This document shows positions 9,531 to 21,486 of a DNA stretch of 64,000 nucleotides, piece after piece. Positions within the stretch are counted from its first letter, which is position 1. Each line of letters begins with the position of its first letter. A program made the position numbers and the translations under genes. The DNA is from Georgenia wutianyii (GTDB taxonomy: Bacteria > Actinomycetota > Actinomycetes > Actinomycetales > Actinomycetaceae): assembly GCF_006349365.1 (NCBI RefSeq), contig NZ_CP040899.1, positions 3,162,001 through 3,226,000 of the forward strand. The letters run 5' to 3'. The notes below the pieces were generated by a model. That model was not told where the DNA came from. It did not search any database and saw nothing but the letters and a program-made list of their open reading frames with translations.

Positions 9531-10721
9531 GTGCCGACCATCCCGTTCCTGCGTGCCGACCGGGCCGAGGAGCCCGCCCCCGACGACGACGACACCTCCC
9601 TCCCGGCGTCACCCGCCCCCGACGGGCCCGAGCCGGTCGAGGCGTTCGACCCCGACGCCGCGCTCCACGAGCTGGCCCCCGCCCCGGTGGGCGAGTGGGG
9701 CCCGGACGTGCTGGGCGCCGGGTTCACCGCCCGGACGGTCGAGCTCCTCCCGGACGAGGACGGACCGGTCGTCGCGACCGTCGTGCGTTACCGGCCGGAG
9801 GACGACCCGGACGGCCCGCCGGCCACCCCGCCGCACGTCGCGATGCTCCACATCCACGGGTGGAACGACTACTTCCACCAGCGCGAGCTCGCCCGCCGGT
9901 GCGCGGCGCAGGGTGCCGCGTTCTACGCGGTGGACCTGCGCCGCTACGGTCGCAGCCTGCGGCCCGGCCAGCTGCGCGGCTACGTCGAGTCGCTCTCGAC
10001 GTACGACGAGGAGATCCACGCCGCCCGCGACCTCATCCGCGCCGACCACCCCGGGCTCGAGGACCTCGTCCTCATGGGGCACTCGACCGGCGGGCTCACC
10101 GCGGCGCTGTGGGCCCACCGGCACCCCGGCGCCCTGCGCGCGCTCGTCCTCAACGCGCCCTGGCTCGAGCTCCAGGGCTCGGGGCTGCTGCGCGCCGTGG
10201 GCCAGCCCGTCATCGAGCGGATCGCGCGCTACCAGCCGCGTGCCGTGCTCCCGGTGCGTGACCTCGGCTTCTACACCCGGATCCTCGCGGGCGGCGGCGA
10301 GGACGTCGACCCGCTCGACGGCGAGGTGGAGGCCGAGCCCGACCCCGCGGTGACCGGCTGGGCACTGGAGCCTGCGTGGCGCACGAGCCCGAGCGCGCCG
10401 ATCCGGCCGGGCTGGCTGGCGGCCGTCCTCGCGGGCCACTCCCAGGTCGCTGCCGGGCTGGCCATCACCTGCCCGGTGCTCGTCCTCGTCTCCGGCTCCT
10501 CCCACTTCGCCACGAGGTGGTCGGAGGAGATGCGCCGCGCGGACACCGTCATCGACGTCGAGCTCACCGTACGGCGAGCCGTCGGCCTGGGACCGCTCGT
10601 CACGGTCGCCCGCGTGCCGAACGCCGTGCACGACGTCTTCCTGTCCCCCGCCCGGGTGCGGGGGGAGGCCTACCGCGAGCTCACTCGCTGGCTGCGCGCC
10701 TACGCAGCTCCCGACGGCTGA
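9531..10721 (+). CDS. alpha/beta hydrolase (monoacylglycerol-lipase-like)
   Basis: A 396-residue serine hydrolase of unknown substrate. The nucleophile motif GHSTGG places Ser at residue 185, the oxyanion segment HIHGWNDYFHQ is at 107-117, and a late His in NAVHDVF completes a triad. The first 50 residues are acidic and Pro-rich. GTG 9531 follows a GGGGG stretch 38 bases after metX, so it may ride on the metYX transcript. Its 3' end overlaps the convergent RAMA-domain gene by 41 bases. Confidence 0.8.
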   Translation: MPTIPFLRADRAEEPAPDDDDTSLPASPAPDGPEPVEAFDPDAALHELAPAPVGEWGPDVLGAGFTARTVELLPDEDGPVVATVVRYRPEDDPDGPPATPPHVAMLHIHGWNDYFHQRELARRCAAQGAAFYAVDLRRYGRSLRPGQLRGYVESLSTYDEEIHAARDLIRADHPGLEDLVLMGHSTGGLTAALWAHRHPGALRALVLNAPWLELQGSGLLRAVGQPVIERIARYQPRAVLPVRDLGFYTRILAGGGEDVDPLDGEVEAEPDPAVTGWALEPAWRTSPSAPIRPGWLAAVLAGHSQVAAGLAITCPVLVLVSGSSHFATRWSEEMRRADTVIDVELTVRRAVGLGPLVTVARVPNAVHDVFLSPARVRGEAYRELTRWLRAYAAPDG

Positions 10722-11763
10722 GCCGGGCGCCCTCGCGGCTGGGGCGGGCGGGCACGGACTGCAGCTCCTCGCGCGCCTCGCGCAGGCTGGGCCCGTCCTC
10801 ACCGAAGCGCCACGCGGCCCACGCGTCGACGGCCACCTCCCCGCCGGTGACGGCACCGGCCGCGGCCTCGGGGGCCGGGAATGCCTCCCCGGCGACGACG
10901 ATCCAGCCGTCAGGGCTCAGCGTCGCCTCGCCGCGGCGGCCGTTGTCCACCCACACGATGGGGGTGGGGGCGCCGAGGCTCGCCGAGATCCGCACCAGGT
11001 CCTCGTGCGGGACCGTGCGGAACTCCCGGCGCCGCGGGCGCGTGGGAACCGTCCCGTTCCCGGCGGGCCGTGCCGCCGGGGCGGGCGTCTGCTCGTACGC
11101 GGGCGCGGCGGTGGCCGGTGCCGGGGTGGCCGGGGTGTCCGGCGTCGGCACGGTCGTCGGAGCCAGCGCGGCGGGGCCGGGGAGGCTCTCGATGACGGGC
11201 CGGGAGGGGAGCAGCCACGGCAGCGGGGCGACGGGGTGGCTGAGCTCGGCGACGTCGAGGAAGAGCCTGCCGTTGGACATCGTGCGCACGCCGAGCTCGT
11301 GGACGACGACGCCGGAGCCGACGAGCGCGTCGACGGCCCCGCGGACGTCGTCGTCGATGGCGGCGGCGGCGACGTGGACGCGCGCGGCGACGGCCGTGCC
11401 GACCGGCTGCGACTCCCGGAAGGCGTTCCAGTCGCGCCGGAAGGCAGCGAGCCCGCGGGGGTAGCTCTGGGCGATCTCGATCCAGCCGCGCTGGGTCCCG
11501 GCCCGTCCGAGGGCGGCGACGAGCGCGCTCGCGTCCAGCCGCTCGAGGACCGCGATGCTCACGACGTTGCCCGAGGGGTCCATGGCGGTCAGGCGGGGGG
11601 ACCCGTCGTCGTCCTGCCAGGTGACCGGGAAGACCGGGAGCCCGAGGATGTCGAGGATCTGTGCGCGGACGGCCTCCAGCACGGCGGGGCCGACGGGGTC
11701 GTGGACGGCGTGCCCGACCTGTGCCCGGACGAGCTGGCCGGCATCGAACTCGAACAGCGGCAT
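10681..11763 (-). CDS. RAMA-domain protein of unknown function
   Basis: A 360-residue cytoplasmic protein. The N-terminal 190 residues (MPLFEFDAGQLVRAQ onward) form a conserved-looking globular region I cannot assign. A Pro/Ala/Thr linker follows, then residues 253-333 fit the RAMA domain pattern: strands around PIVWVDNGRRGEATL, the turn DGWIVVAGEAFPAP, and AWAAWRF. RAMA domains are associated with restriction and DNA-modification proteins and are proposed to recognise modified DNA. No methylase or nuclease gene is adjacent. The start was chosen at ATG 11763 with an AGGT site; longer forms look non-coding. Confidence 0.65.
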   Translation of the reverse strand: MPLFEFDAGQLVRAQVGHAVHDPVGPAVLEAVRAQILDILGLPVFPVTWQDDDGSPRLTAMDPSGNVVSIAVLERLDASALVAALGRAGTQRGWIEIAQSYPRGLAAFRRDWNAFRESQPVGTAVAARVHVAAAAIDDDVRGAVDALVGSGVVVHELGVRTMSNGRLFLDVAELSHPVAPLPWLLPSRPVIESLPGPAALAPTTVPTPDTPATPAPATAAPAYEQTPAPAARPAGNGTVPTRPRRREFRTVPHEDLVRISASLGAPTPIVWVDNGRRGEATLSPDGWIVVAGEAFPAPEAAAGAVTGGEVAVDAWAAWRFGEDGPSLREAREELQSVPARPSREGARLSRRELRRRAASE

Positions 11764-11896
11764 ACGGCAGTGACCTGAACTCTCGCTCCGGCGGGGAATG
11801 GCCCCCATCCTCTCATGCAGGCCCGGCCCACGGGTCGCCCCGGAGCATGGTCTCCGCCTCCATTGCCGCGGGCCCGCACCCCACACCCGCCCCTCA

Positions 11897-11951
11897 CCCG
11901 CCGAGCGCTGGATCGCGCGCACACCCGCGTGCAGGAGCAGCGCTCGGCGGG
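11897..11951. terminator. long inverted repeat after the FAD/Fe-S oxidoreductase gene
   Basis: A 14-bp perfect inverted repeat (CCCGCCGAGCGCTG and CAGCGCTCGGCGGG) with a 27-base loop. It lies 31 bases after the stop of the minus-strand oxidoreductase gene and upstream of the RAMA-domain gene. The likely role is transcription termination. Confidence 0.5.
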
Positions 11952-11981
11952 GGTGGCTTGGCGCGGGGGGCGGGACGGCGG

Positions 11982-14873
11982 CTAGCGGCGTTCGCCGGCG
12001 AGGAGCTGGGCGAGGTGGATGCCGTGGCGCCCGGCCAGCTGCTCACCCTGGGTGCGGCAGGAGTAGCCGTCGGCGAGGTAGACCGCCTCGGGGCCGGCCT
12101 CCCGCAGCGCGGGGAGCAGGGCGTTCTCGGCGACCTGGACCGAGACCTCGTAGTGCCCCTTCTCCATGCCGAAGTTCCCGGCCAGGCCGCAGCACCCGGC
12201 GAGGCGGGTGACGGTGGCGCCGGCCCGGGCGAGCACGGCGGCGTCGGCCTCCCAGCCCATGACCGAGTGGTGGTGGCAGTGCGGCTGGGCGACGACCTCG
12301 ACGCCCTCGAGCGAGGGCGGCTGCCAGTCCTCCCCCGGCCCGAGCGGGGCGGGCGCGGTGAGCAGCTCGGCGAGGGTGTAGGTGCCCTCCGCGATGCTCC
12401 GGGCGCGCGGGTCGTCGGGGAACAGGTCGAGCAGGTCGTCGCGCAGGACGGCCGTGCACGAGGGCTCGACGCCGATGATCGGCACCCCGTTGACGGCGAA
12501 CGGGCCCAGCACCGCCATGGTCCGCTCGAGCTGGCGGCGGGCGCCGTCGAGCTGGCCGGTGGAGATCCAGGTGAGGCCGCAGCAGGCCTGCTCGTCGGGG
12601 ACGAGCACCTCGTAGCCGGCCTCGCGCAGCACGCGGACCATCGCCCGCGCCCCGGCGCCGTCGAGCGTCTCGGAGAAGGAGTCCGCCCACAGGAGCACCT
12701 GGCGCGGCCGGGCCTCCCCGCCCGGCGTCGGGGCGGAGGCGACCTGGGCGTTGCCGCGGGCCCACCGGGAGAAGCGCTCGGTGGCGAAGCCGACCATCTG
12801 GCGCCGCGGGTCCATGCCCCCGGCGCGCATGACGAGCCGCGCGACCGGGCGCACACCGAGCACGGCGTTGACGAGCCGGGTGACGGCGGGCACCTGGGTG
12901 ATGAGCCGGGACCAGCGGGGCAGCCAGCCGAGGGCGTAGTGGTTGACCGGCCGCAGCCGGCGCCGGTAGCTGCGGTGGAGCACCTCGGACTTGTAGCGCG
13001 CCATGTCGACGCCGGCCGGGCAGTCGCTCGAGCACGCCTTGCACGAGAGGCACAGGTCGAGCGAGGCGTGCACGGCCGGGCTGCGCACGTCGGTCACGAG
13101 GGAGCCGTTGGCGAGCTCCTGGAGGATGCGCGCGCGGCCGCGGGTGACGTCCTTCTCGTCCTTGGTGGCCCGGTAGGACGGGCACATGAAGCCGCCCGCG
13201 GCGGAGTTGTCCGAGCGGCACTTGCCCACGCCGGTGCAGCGGTGGACGGCGGTGGTGAGGTCCCCGCCGTCCTCGTGGAAGGTGAACCCGCCGGGGACGG
13301 GCGGCAACGGCCGGGCGTAGGGGCGGCGCAGGTCCGCGTCGAGCGGCGCGGGCCGCACGAGGACGCCGGGGTTGAGCTGCTCGGCGGGGTCGAAGAGGGT
13401 CTTGACCTTCCCGAAGAGGTCGATCATCTCCCCGCTGTACATGAGCGGGAGCAGCTCGCTGCGGGCGCGGCCGTCGCCGTGCTCGCCGGACAGCGAGCCG
13501 CCGTAGGAGGTGACGAGCTCGGCGGAGGCGACGAGGAAGTCGCGCGAGGGGGCGATCCCCTCCGGGCTCTGCAGCGGCATGTCGATGCGCACGTGCATGC
13601 ACCCGTCGCCGAAGTGGCCGTAGAGGAGCCCGTCGACCCCGTGGTCGGCCATGAGCGCCTCGAAGTCGCGCAGGTAGGCGCCGAGCTTCTCGGGCGGGAC
13701 GGCGGCGTCCTCCCACCCGGGCCAGCCCTGCGCGCCGGAGGGCGTGCGCCCGCCCAGGCCGGCGCCGTCGGCGCGGATCCGCCACAGCGCGTCGGCCTGC
13801 GGTCCGGCGGGCACGACGGCGACGGCGTCGGTCCCGCTGTCGGCCGCGAGCCGGCGGGCGTTGTCGAGGGCGTCCGCGTCGTCGTGCCCGCCGACCTCGA
13901 CGAGCAGCCAGCCGCCGCCGGGCGGCAGCTCGGGGACGGCCTGCGGGCCGTGGTGACGGCGCACGACGTCGACGAGGCGTGCGTCGATGCCCTCGACGGC
14001 GAGCGGCGCGTGGGCGAGCACGGCGGGCACGGCGTCGGCCGCGGCGGCCATGTCCGGGTAGCCGAGCGCGACGAGGACCGGCGCGGAGGGGACGGGGACG
14101 AGGTCGACGGTCGCGCCCAGGACGGTGACGAGCGTGCCCTCGCTGCCGACGAGCATCTTCGCCAGGTCCGTGCCGTTCTCCGGCAGGAGGTGCTCCAGGC
14201 TGTACCCGGACACCTGCCGCTTGAAGCGGCCGAGCTCGGTACGGATGGTCGCGAGGTTGGCGCTCACGAGCCGGTCGAGGCCGGGGACGACGTCCAGGCT
14301 CCCGCGGCCGGCGGTGAAGGAGCGGCCGGTGCCGTCGACGACGTCGAGGGAGGCGACGTTGTCGGCGGTGCGCCCGTAGGCCACGGCGTGCGGGCCGCAG
14401 GCGTTGTTGCCGATCATCCCGCCGAAGGTGGCGCGGTTCTGGGTCGAGGGGTCGGGGCCGAAGCGCAGCCCGTGCGGCCGGGCGGCGCGCTGGAGATCGG
14501 ACATGATCACGCCCGGCTCCACGCGCGCGGTGCGTGCCTCGGGGTCGAGCTCGAGGATGCGGTTGACGTGCCGGGAGAAGTCGATGACGACCCCCGGGCC
14601 GATGGAGTTGCCGGCGATCGAGGTGCCGGCGCCACGGGTGGTGACCGGCGCGCCGAGCCGGCGGGCGGTGTCGAGGGCGGCGCGGGCGTCGTCGACGTCC
14701 CTGGGGACGACGACGACCTCGGGCACCACCCGGTAGTTCGAGGCGTCGGTGGAGTACAGGCCGCGATGGAGGGGGTCGTCGTGCACCGCTCCGTCGACGG
14801 CCGCGCGCAGCGCGGCGACGAGCTCGGAGCGCTGGTCGGCCGGGGCGGGCGGGGCGGGCTCGGTCGTCGTCAC
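11982..14873 (-). CDS. fused FAD-linked oxidase and Fe-S oxidoreductase (D-lactate/2-hydroxyacid dehydrogenase type)
   Basis: A 963-residue fusion of a GlcD-like flavin dehydrogenase with a GlpC-like iron-sulfur protein. Residues about 40-190 are the PCMH-type FAD domain (GAGTSIAGNSIGPG), then the FAD-oxidase C-terminal domain, then two 4Fe-4S cysteine clusters (CTGVGKCRSDNSAAGGFMC and CLSCKACSSDCPAG), then two CCG-type motifs (ACCGLTW, GCCGLAGNFG). The family includes D-lactate and D-2-hydroxyglutarate dehydrogenases feeding electrons to the respiratory chain; the exact substrate cannot be read from sequence. The gene is monocistronic in appearance. Confidence 0.85.
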   Translation of the reverse strand: MTTTEPAPPAPADQRSELVAALRAAVDGAVHDDPLHRGLYSTDASNYRVVPEVVVVPRDVDDARAALDTARRLGAPVTTRGAGTSIAGNSIGPGVVIDFSRHVNRILELDPEARTARVEPGVIMSDLQRAARPHGLRFGPDPSTQNRATFGGMIGNNACGPHAVAYGRTADNVASLDVVDGTGRSFTAGRGSLDVVPGLDRLVSANLATIRTELGRFKRQVSGYSLEHLLPENGTDLAKMLVGSEGTLVTVLGATVDLVPVPSAPVLVALGYPDMAAAADAVPAVLAHAPLAVEGIDARLVDVVRRHHGPQAVPELPPGGGWLLVEVGGHDDADALDNARRLAADSGTDAVAVVPAGPQADALWRIRADGAGLGGRTPSGAQGWPGWEDAAVPPEKLGAYLRDFEALMADHGVDGLLYGHFGDGCMHVRIDMPLQSPEGIAPSRDFLVASAELVTSYGGSLSGEHGDGRARSELLPLMYSGEMIDLFGKVKTLFDPAEQLNPGVLVRPAPLDADLRRPYARPLPPVPGGFTFHEDGGDLTTAVHRCTGVGKCRSDNSAAGGFMCPSYRATKDEKDVTRGRARILQELANGSLVTDVRSPAVHASLDLCLSCKACSSDCPAGVDMARYKSEVLHRSYRRRLRPVNHYALGWLPRWSRLITQVPAVTRLVNAVLGVRPVARLVMRAGGMDPRRQMVGFATERFSRWARGNAQVASAPTPGGEARPRQVLLWADSFSETLDGAGARAMVRVLREAGYEVLVPDEQACCGLTWISTGQLDGARRQLERTMAVLGPFAVNGVPIIGVEPSCTAVLRDDLLDLFPDDPRARSIAEGTYTLAELLTAPAPLGPGEDWQPPSLEGVEVVAQPHCHHHSVMGWEADAAVLARAGATVTRLAGCCGLAGNFGMEKGHYEVSVQVAENALLPALREAGPEAVYLADGYSCRTQGEQLAGRHGIHLAQLLAGERR

Positions 14874-14917
14874 GCCCTAAATCCTGCCACTGCCCGCGCC
14901 CGGCAAGCCGCTCCGGC

Positions 14918-15940
14918 TCACGGCGCGGCGGGACCACCGGGGACGGTCAGCCGCCGCAGCCGCGGGATGACCTCCTCGCCGTAGAGCTCGATGAAGCGCC
15001 GCTGGTCGGGGCCGGGCGCGTGGAACACGAGGTGGCGGAAGCCGAGGTCGACGTAGGTGCGGATGCGCTCGACGTGCTCGTCCGGGTCGTCGGAGACGAT
15101 CCAGCGCGAGGCGGCCCGCTCGAGGGGGAGCGCGTCGGACAGGCGCTGCATCTCCACCGGGTCCTCGACGCCGGTCTTCTCCTCGGGGGTGAGCGCGAGC
15201 GCCGCCCAGTGCCGGGTGTCCTCCATGGCGCGTCGGCGGTCCGGGTCGAAGGAGACCTTGACCTCCATGAGGAGGTCGAGGTCGGCGAGCGTGCGGCCGG
15301 CCTGCTCGGCACCCTCCTCCAGGGCGGGCAGGAGCTTGTCCGTGTAGAGCTCGGGAGCCTTGCCCGACGTCGTGATGAAGCCGTCGCCCACGCGGCCCGC
15401 GAAGCGGGTGGCGACCGGGCCGGAGGCGCCGATGTAGATCGGCACCTGCTCCTCCGGGCGGTCGTAGATCGTCGCGTTCTCGGTGCGGTAGTAGGTGCCC
15501 TCGAAGGTCACCCGCTCCCCCGACCACAGCTGCCGGATGAGGTCGACCGCCTCGCGCAGGCGGGCGAGGCGCTCCTTGCCGGGGGGCCACGGGATGCCGA
15601 GGGCGGCCTCGTTGAGGGACTCGCCGGAGCCGACGCCGAGGATGACGCGGCCGGGGTAGAGGCACCCGAGGGTGGCGAAGGCCTGGGCGATGACGGCCGG
15701 GTGGTAGCGGAAGGTCGGGGTGAGGACGGAGGTGCCGAGCACGATCCGCTCGGTCCGCGCGCCGGCCGCCCCGAGCCACGGCAGCGAGGCGGGGGCGTGC
15801 CCGCCCTCGTGCCGCCAGGGCTGCAGGTGGTCGGAGATGAACGCCGACTCGAACCCGGCCTGCTCGGCCTGGACGACGAGGTCGACGAGCTCCCCCGGTC
15901 CGAACTGCTCGGCGGACGCCTTGTACCCGATCCTCAGCAT
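14918..15940 (-). CDS. fgd: F420-dependent glucose-6-phosphate dehydrogenase
   Basis: LLM-class flavin-like TIM barrel enzyme oxidising glucose-6-phosphate with coenzyme F420. The 340 residues closely resemble mycobacterial FGD1: [12 protein letters not shown] at the start, [35 protein letters not shown] and [16 protein letters not shown]. The end, [14 protein letters not shown], also matches. The product F420H2 would supply reductases of the same superfamily. It follows the citrate synthase gene after a 36-base gap, possibly on one transcript. Confidence 0.88.
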   Translation of the reverse strand: MLRIGYKASAEQFGPGELVDLVVQAEQAGFESAFISDHLQPWRHEGGHAPASLPWLGAAGARTERIVLGTSVLTPTFRYHPAVIAQAFATLGCLYPGRVILGVGSGESLNEAALGIPWPPGKERLARLREAVDLIRQLWSGERVTFEGTYYRTENATIYDRPEEQVPIYIGASGPVATRFAGRVGDGFITTSGKAPELYTDKLLPALEEGAEQAGRTLADLDLLMEVKVSFDPDRRRAMEDTRHWAALALTPEEKTGVEDPVEMQRLSDALPLERAASRWIVSDDPDEHVERIRTYVDLGFRHLVFHAPGPDQRRFIELYGEEVIPRLRRLTVPGGPAAP

Positions 15941-15976
15941 GCTTCTCCCTCCGGTGCGGCTCAGGTCGCCACCCTC

Positions 15977-17092
15977 TCACCCATCGTGCTCCGCCACATG
16001 CCGCTCCTCGGCGCCGACGTAGTCCGCCAGCGGCCGGATGAGGGTGTTGTCGGCGGCCTGCTCCATGACGTGCGCCGTCCACCCGGTGACGCGCGCGGCG
16101 ACGAGCAGCGGCGTGAACAAGCGGGTGTCGAAGCCCATGAGGTGGTAGGCGGGCCCGGAGGGGTAGTCGAGGTTCGGCGCGATGCCGGTGCGCTCCGCCA
16201 TCGCCCGCTCGAGGGAGGTGTAGAGGTCGAGCACGTCGTGCCGTTCGTAGTGCTCGACGAGCCGCCCGAGAGCCGCACGCATCGTCGGCACGCGCGGGTC
16301 GCCCTTCTTGTAGACGCGGTGCCCGAAGCCCATCACCCGGCGCCGGGCGGCCAGGGTCTCGTCGAGCCACGCGAGGGTGCGCGACGCGTCCCCGATCTCC
16401 TCCAGCGTGTCCATGACGGCCTCGTTGGCGCCGCCGTGGAGCGGGCCCTTGAGCGCGCCGATCGCCCCGACGACGGCGGAGTAGAGGTCCGAGAGCGTCG
16501 AGGTGATGACGCGGGCGGTGAACGTCGAGGCGTTGAAGGAGTGCTCGGCGTAGAGGATGAGGGAGATGCGGAAGGCGTCGACGACGACGGGGGCGGGCAC
16601 CCGCCCGAAGGTCATGTGGAGGAAGTTCTCCACGAACCCGAGGTCCGGGCGGGGCGGGACGACCGGCAGCCCGCGCCGGCGGCGCTGGTCGTAGGCGATG
16701 ACGGGCGGGATCTGGCTGAGCAGCCGGACCGCCTTGGCGTAGTCGGAGGAGCGGTCCCCGGCGTACGGGTCGGTGGCCCCGATGACGCTCACCGCGGTGC
16801 GCAGGACCTCCATCGGGTGCGCCGTCGTCGGCAAGAGGTCGACGGCGGTGCGCACCCGCTCGTCCATCGCGCGCTGGGCGCGGCCCTCCCCCTCCATCTC
16901 CAGGAGCTGCAGCCGGGTGGGCAGCTCACCGTGCCACAGGAGGTAGGCGACCTCCTCGAAGGTGCACCGCGCGGCCAGCTCCTCCACCGCGTAGCCCCGG
17001 TAGAGCAGCGAGCTCGTCTCCGGGTCGATCTCCGATATCGCCGTCCGGTCGGCGACGACGCCGACCAGACCCTTGCGGATCTCCTCGCTCAT
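15977..17092 (-). CDS. prpC: citrate synthase / 2-methylcitrate synthase
   Basis: A 371-residue short-type citrate synthase condensing oxaloacetate with acetyl-CoA or propionyl-CoA. The catalytic histidines are in GPLHGGANEAVM and GFGHRVYKKGDPRV, and the start MSEEIRKGLVGVVADRTAIS is that of the bifunctional 2-methylcitrate/citrate synthase group of actinobacteria. There is no prpB or prpD nearby, so a main TCA role is possible and the gene symbol is tentative. ATG 17092 has an AGGAG site five bases upstream; GTG 17098 does not. Confidence 0.85.
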   Translation of the reverse strand: MSEEIRKGLVGVVADRTAISEIDPETSSLLYRGYAVEELAARCTFEEVAYLLWHGELPTRLQLLEMEGEGRAQRAMDERVRTAVDLLPTTAHPMEVLRTAVSVIGATDPYAGDRSSDYAKAVRLLSQIPPVIAYDQRRRRGLPVVPPRPDLGFVENFLHMTFGRVPAPVVVDAFRISLILYAEHSFNASTFTARVITSTLSDLYSAVVGAIGALKGPLHGGANEAVMDTLEEIGDASRTLAWLDETLAARRRVMGFGHRVYKKGDPRVPTMRAALGRLVEHYERHDVLDLYTSLERAMAERTGIAPNLDYPSGPAYHLMGFDTRLFTPLLVAARVTGWTAHVMEQAADNTLIRPLADYVGAEERHVAEHDG

Positions 17093-17197
17093 GCTCACTC
17101 CTCATTGTCGCTCAGCGACGGAGGGCGGAGAGCTCGTCGTCGCGGGCAGGAGGGGTGGTCGCCGTTCGGGGAACAGCCCGGGCGAGGGCACGCGTGG

Positions 17198-17234
17198 GGC
17201 GCGCGGCCCCGGGTCCGCCCCGGGGCCGCGCGCC
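17198..17234 (-). terminator. terminator of ppdK
   Basis: A perfect 16-bp GC-only stem with a 5-base loop, starting four bases after the ppdK stop codon. Confidence 0.75.
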
Positions 17235-17238
17235 ACGG

Positions 17239-19950
<2,712 letters not shown>

Positions 19951-20092
19951 CAGCGTTCCCCGTCCTGCTTCACGCGGCGAGCGCGCCTCGCCGGCGTTCG
20001 TCACTTTAGCGACGTCCGTCACATCCGGCCTGTGACGTAGTGCCCAGGTGCGCTCCGCGAGCCTGTGGCAGTGGAACCGGTTACGGTGCCGC

Positions 20093-20374
20093 ATGGCTGA
20101 GATCGAGGTGGAGGACAATCCCCAGCGGCACCGGTACGAGGCGACGTCCGGGCAGGAGCTCCTCGGCGTCGCACTCTACGAGCGGGAGGGCGACGTCCTC
20201 GTCCTCACCCACACGGTGGTGGACAGGGCGGCCGAGGGGCACGGCGTCGGCTCGGCCCTCGCCCGGACGGCGCTGGACACGGCCCGGGACCACGGCCTGC
20301 GGGTGCTGCCGCGGTGCCCGTTCATGGCCGGGTGGGTCGAGCGGCACCCGGAGTACGCCGACCTCGTCGCCTGA
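20093..20374 (+). CDS. small GNAT-family N-acetyltransferase (YidJ/GCN5-like)
   Basis: A 93-residue single-domain acetyltransferase of the short PF14542 type. The acetyl-CoA loop is in HGVGSALARTAL, and the ending CPFMAGWVERHPEYADLV is nearly invariant in this family. The substrate is unknown. ATG 20093 is preferred over the in-frame upstream start because homologues begin there. It lies between two minus-strand genes and is monocistronic. Confidence 0.85.
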   Translation: MAEIEVEDNPQRHRYEATSGQELLGVALYEREGDVLVLTHTVVDRAAEGHGVGSALARTALDTARDHGLRVLPRCPFMAGWVERHPEYADLVA

Positions 20375-20384
20375 GGTCCGCGGC

Positions 20385-21398
20385 TCAGCGTCGCTCGGGC
20401 TGCCCCCGCCGGCGGCGGGGTCGCAGCCGCACGTTGGGCAGCTCGGGGGCCGGCAGCGGCGCCCCCGCGTACCCCGGCACGGTCCCGAAGCGGGCCGCCC
20501 CCTGCGGGTCGCCCGCCAGGGCCGCCTGCCACTGGTCCCGGGCGGTGAGGACCTCCTCGTGGGTGCGGCCGACGAAGTTCCACCACATGAGCACCTCCTC
20601 GGGGAACGGCTCACCGCCGACGAGCACCGCCCGCACCGGCTCCGGCCCGGCCTGCAGGACGAGCTCCTCCCGGCCCGGGGCGAGGTAGGCGAGCCACGCC
20701 GGCTCGAGCGCGGTGCCGGCGACGGTGAGCTCCCCGGAGTCCAGGAGCACGCCGTGCTCGAAGGCGGGGTCGACGCGGAGGCGGAGGGTCGCCCCCGCGG
20801 CCAGGTCCACCTGCGCGGCCACGAGCGGGGTGTCGGCCCGGGCCGGGGAGGTGAGTCCGCCGAGGGCGCCCAGGAAAACCTGGACGTGGGCGCCGTCGGT
20901 CCGGAAGGACGGCACCTGCGCGACGTGCTCGAAGGCCCGGTCGCCGTGCCGGGTGGCCTCGGGCAGCACGGTCCACAGCTGGACGCCGTGCAGGGAGCGC
21001 TCCGCGGGGAACCGGGCGAGGGTGCTCTCCTCGGAGTGGCTGATCCCGTGCCCCGCGGTCATGAGGTTGAGCTGCCCGGGCTCGATGGTCTGCACCGAGC
21101 CGAGGGCGTCCTGGTGGAGCACCCGTCCGGAGAAGATCCAGGTGACGGTCTGCAGGCCGGTGTGCGGGTGGGGCGCGACGTCCATCCCACCGGTGGCCGC
21201 GACGTCGTCCGGGCCGTAGTGGTCGAGGAAGCAGAACGCGCCGATGAGCGAGCGCTCGCGGGAGGGCAGCGTGCGCCGCACCGTCATCGCCCGCGGCCCG
21301 CCGAGGGGCACGTCGCGGGGCGCGACGAGCTCGACGCCCTCACCGGGCCGGGCGACGCACACCCGCTCCTGGGGACGGCGCTCGAGGTTCGTCACCAC
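20385..21398 (-). CDS. pirin family protein
   Basis: A 337-residue bicupin. The N-terminal cupin has the metal site residues in DVAPHPHTGLQTVTW and AGHGISHSEES, and the C-terminal pirin domain follows (GGEPFPEEVLMWWNFVGRT). Some bacterial pirins are quercetin dioxygenases, others modulate pyruvate dehydrogenase; the role here is open. Its 3' end is 11 bases from the convergent GNAT gene. Confidence 0.88.
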   Translation of the reverse strand: MVTNLERRPQERVCVARPGEGVELVAPRDVPLGGPRAMTVRRTLPSRERSLIGAFCFLDHYGPDDVAATGGMDVAPHPHTGLQTVTWIFSGRVLHQDALGSVQTIEPGQLNLMTAGHGISHSEESTLARFPAERSLHGVQLWTVLPEATRHGDRAFEHVAQVPSFRTDGAHVQVFLGALGGLTSPARADTPLVAAQVDLAAGATLRLRVDPAFEHGVLLDSGELTVAGTALEPAWLAYLAPGREELVLQAGPEPVRAVLVGGEPFPEEVLMWWNFVGRTHEEVLTARDQWQAALAGDPQGAARFGTVPGYAGAPLPAPELPNVRLRPRRRRGQPERR

Positions 21399-21486
21399 CC
21401 GAGGCTACGCCGGTCCGCTTACACGTCGACGCCGTCCCGGGGGGCCCTCCAACCCGCCCGGGACGGCGTCCGCCTGAGGGTCGTTC

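Noticed and set aside
11661..14984. 1107-codon plus-strand ORF
   Set aside because: It is the antisense shadow of the FAD/Fe-S oxidoreductase gene; the minus-strand frame has the recognisable motifs.
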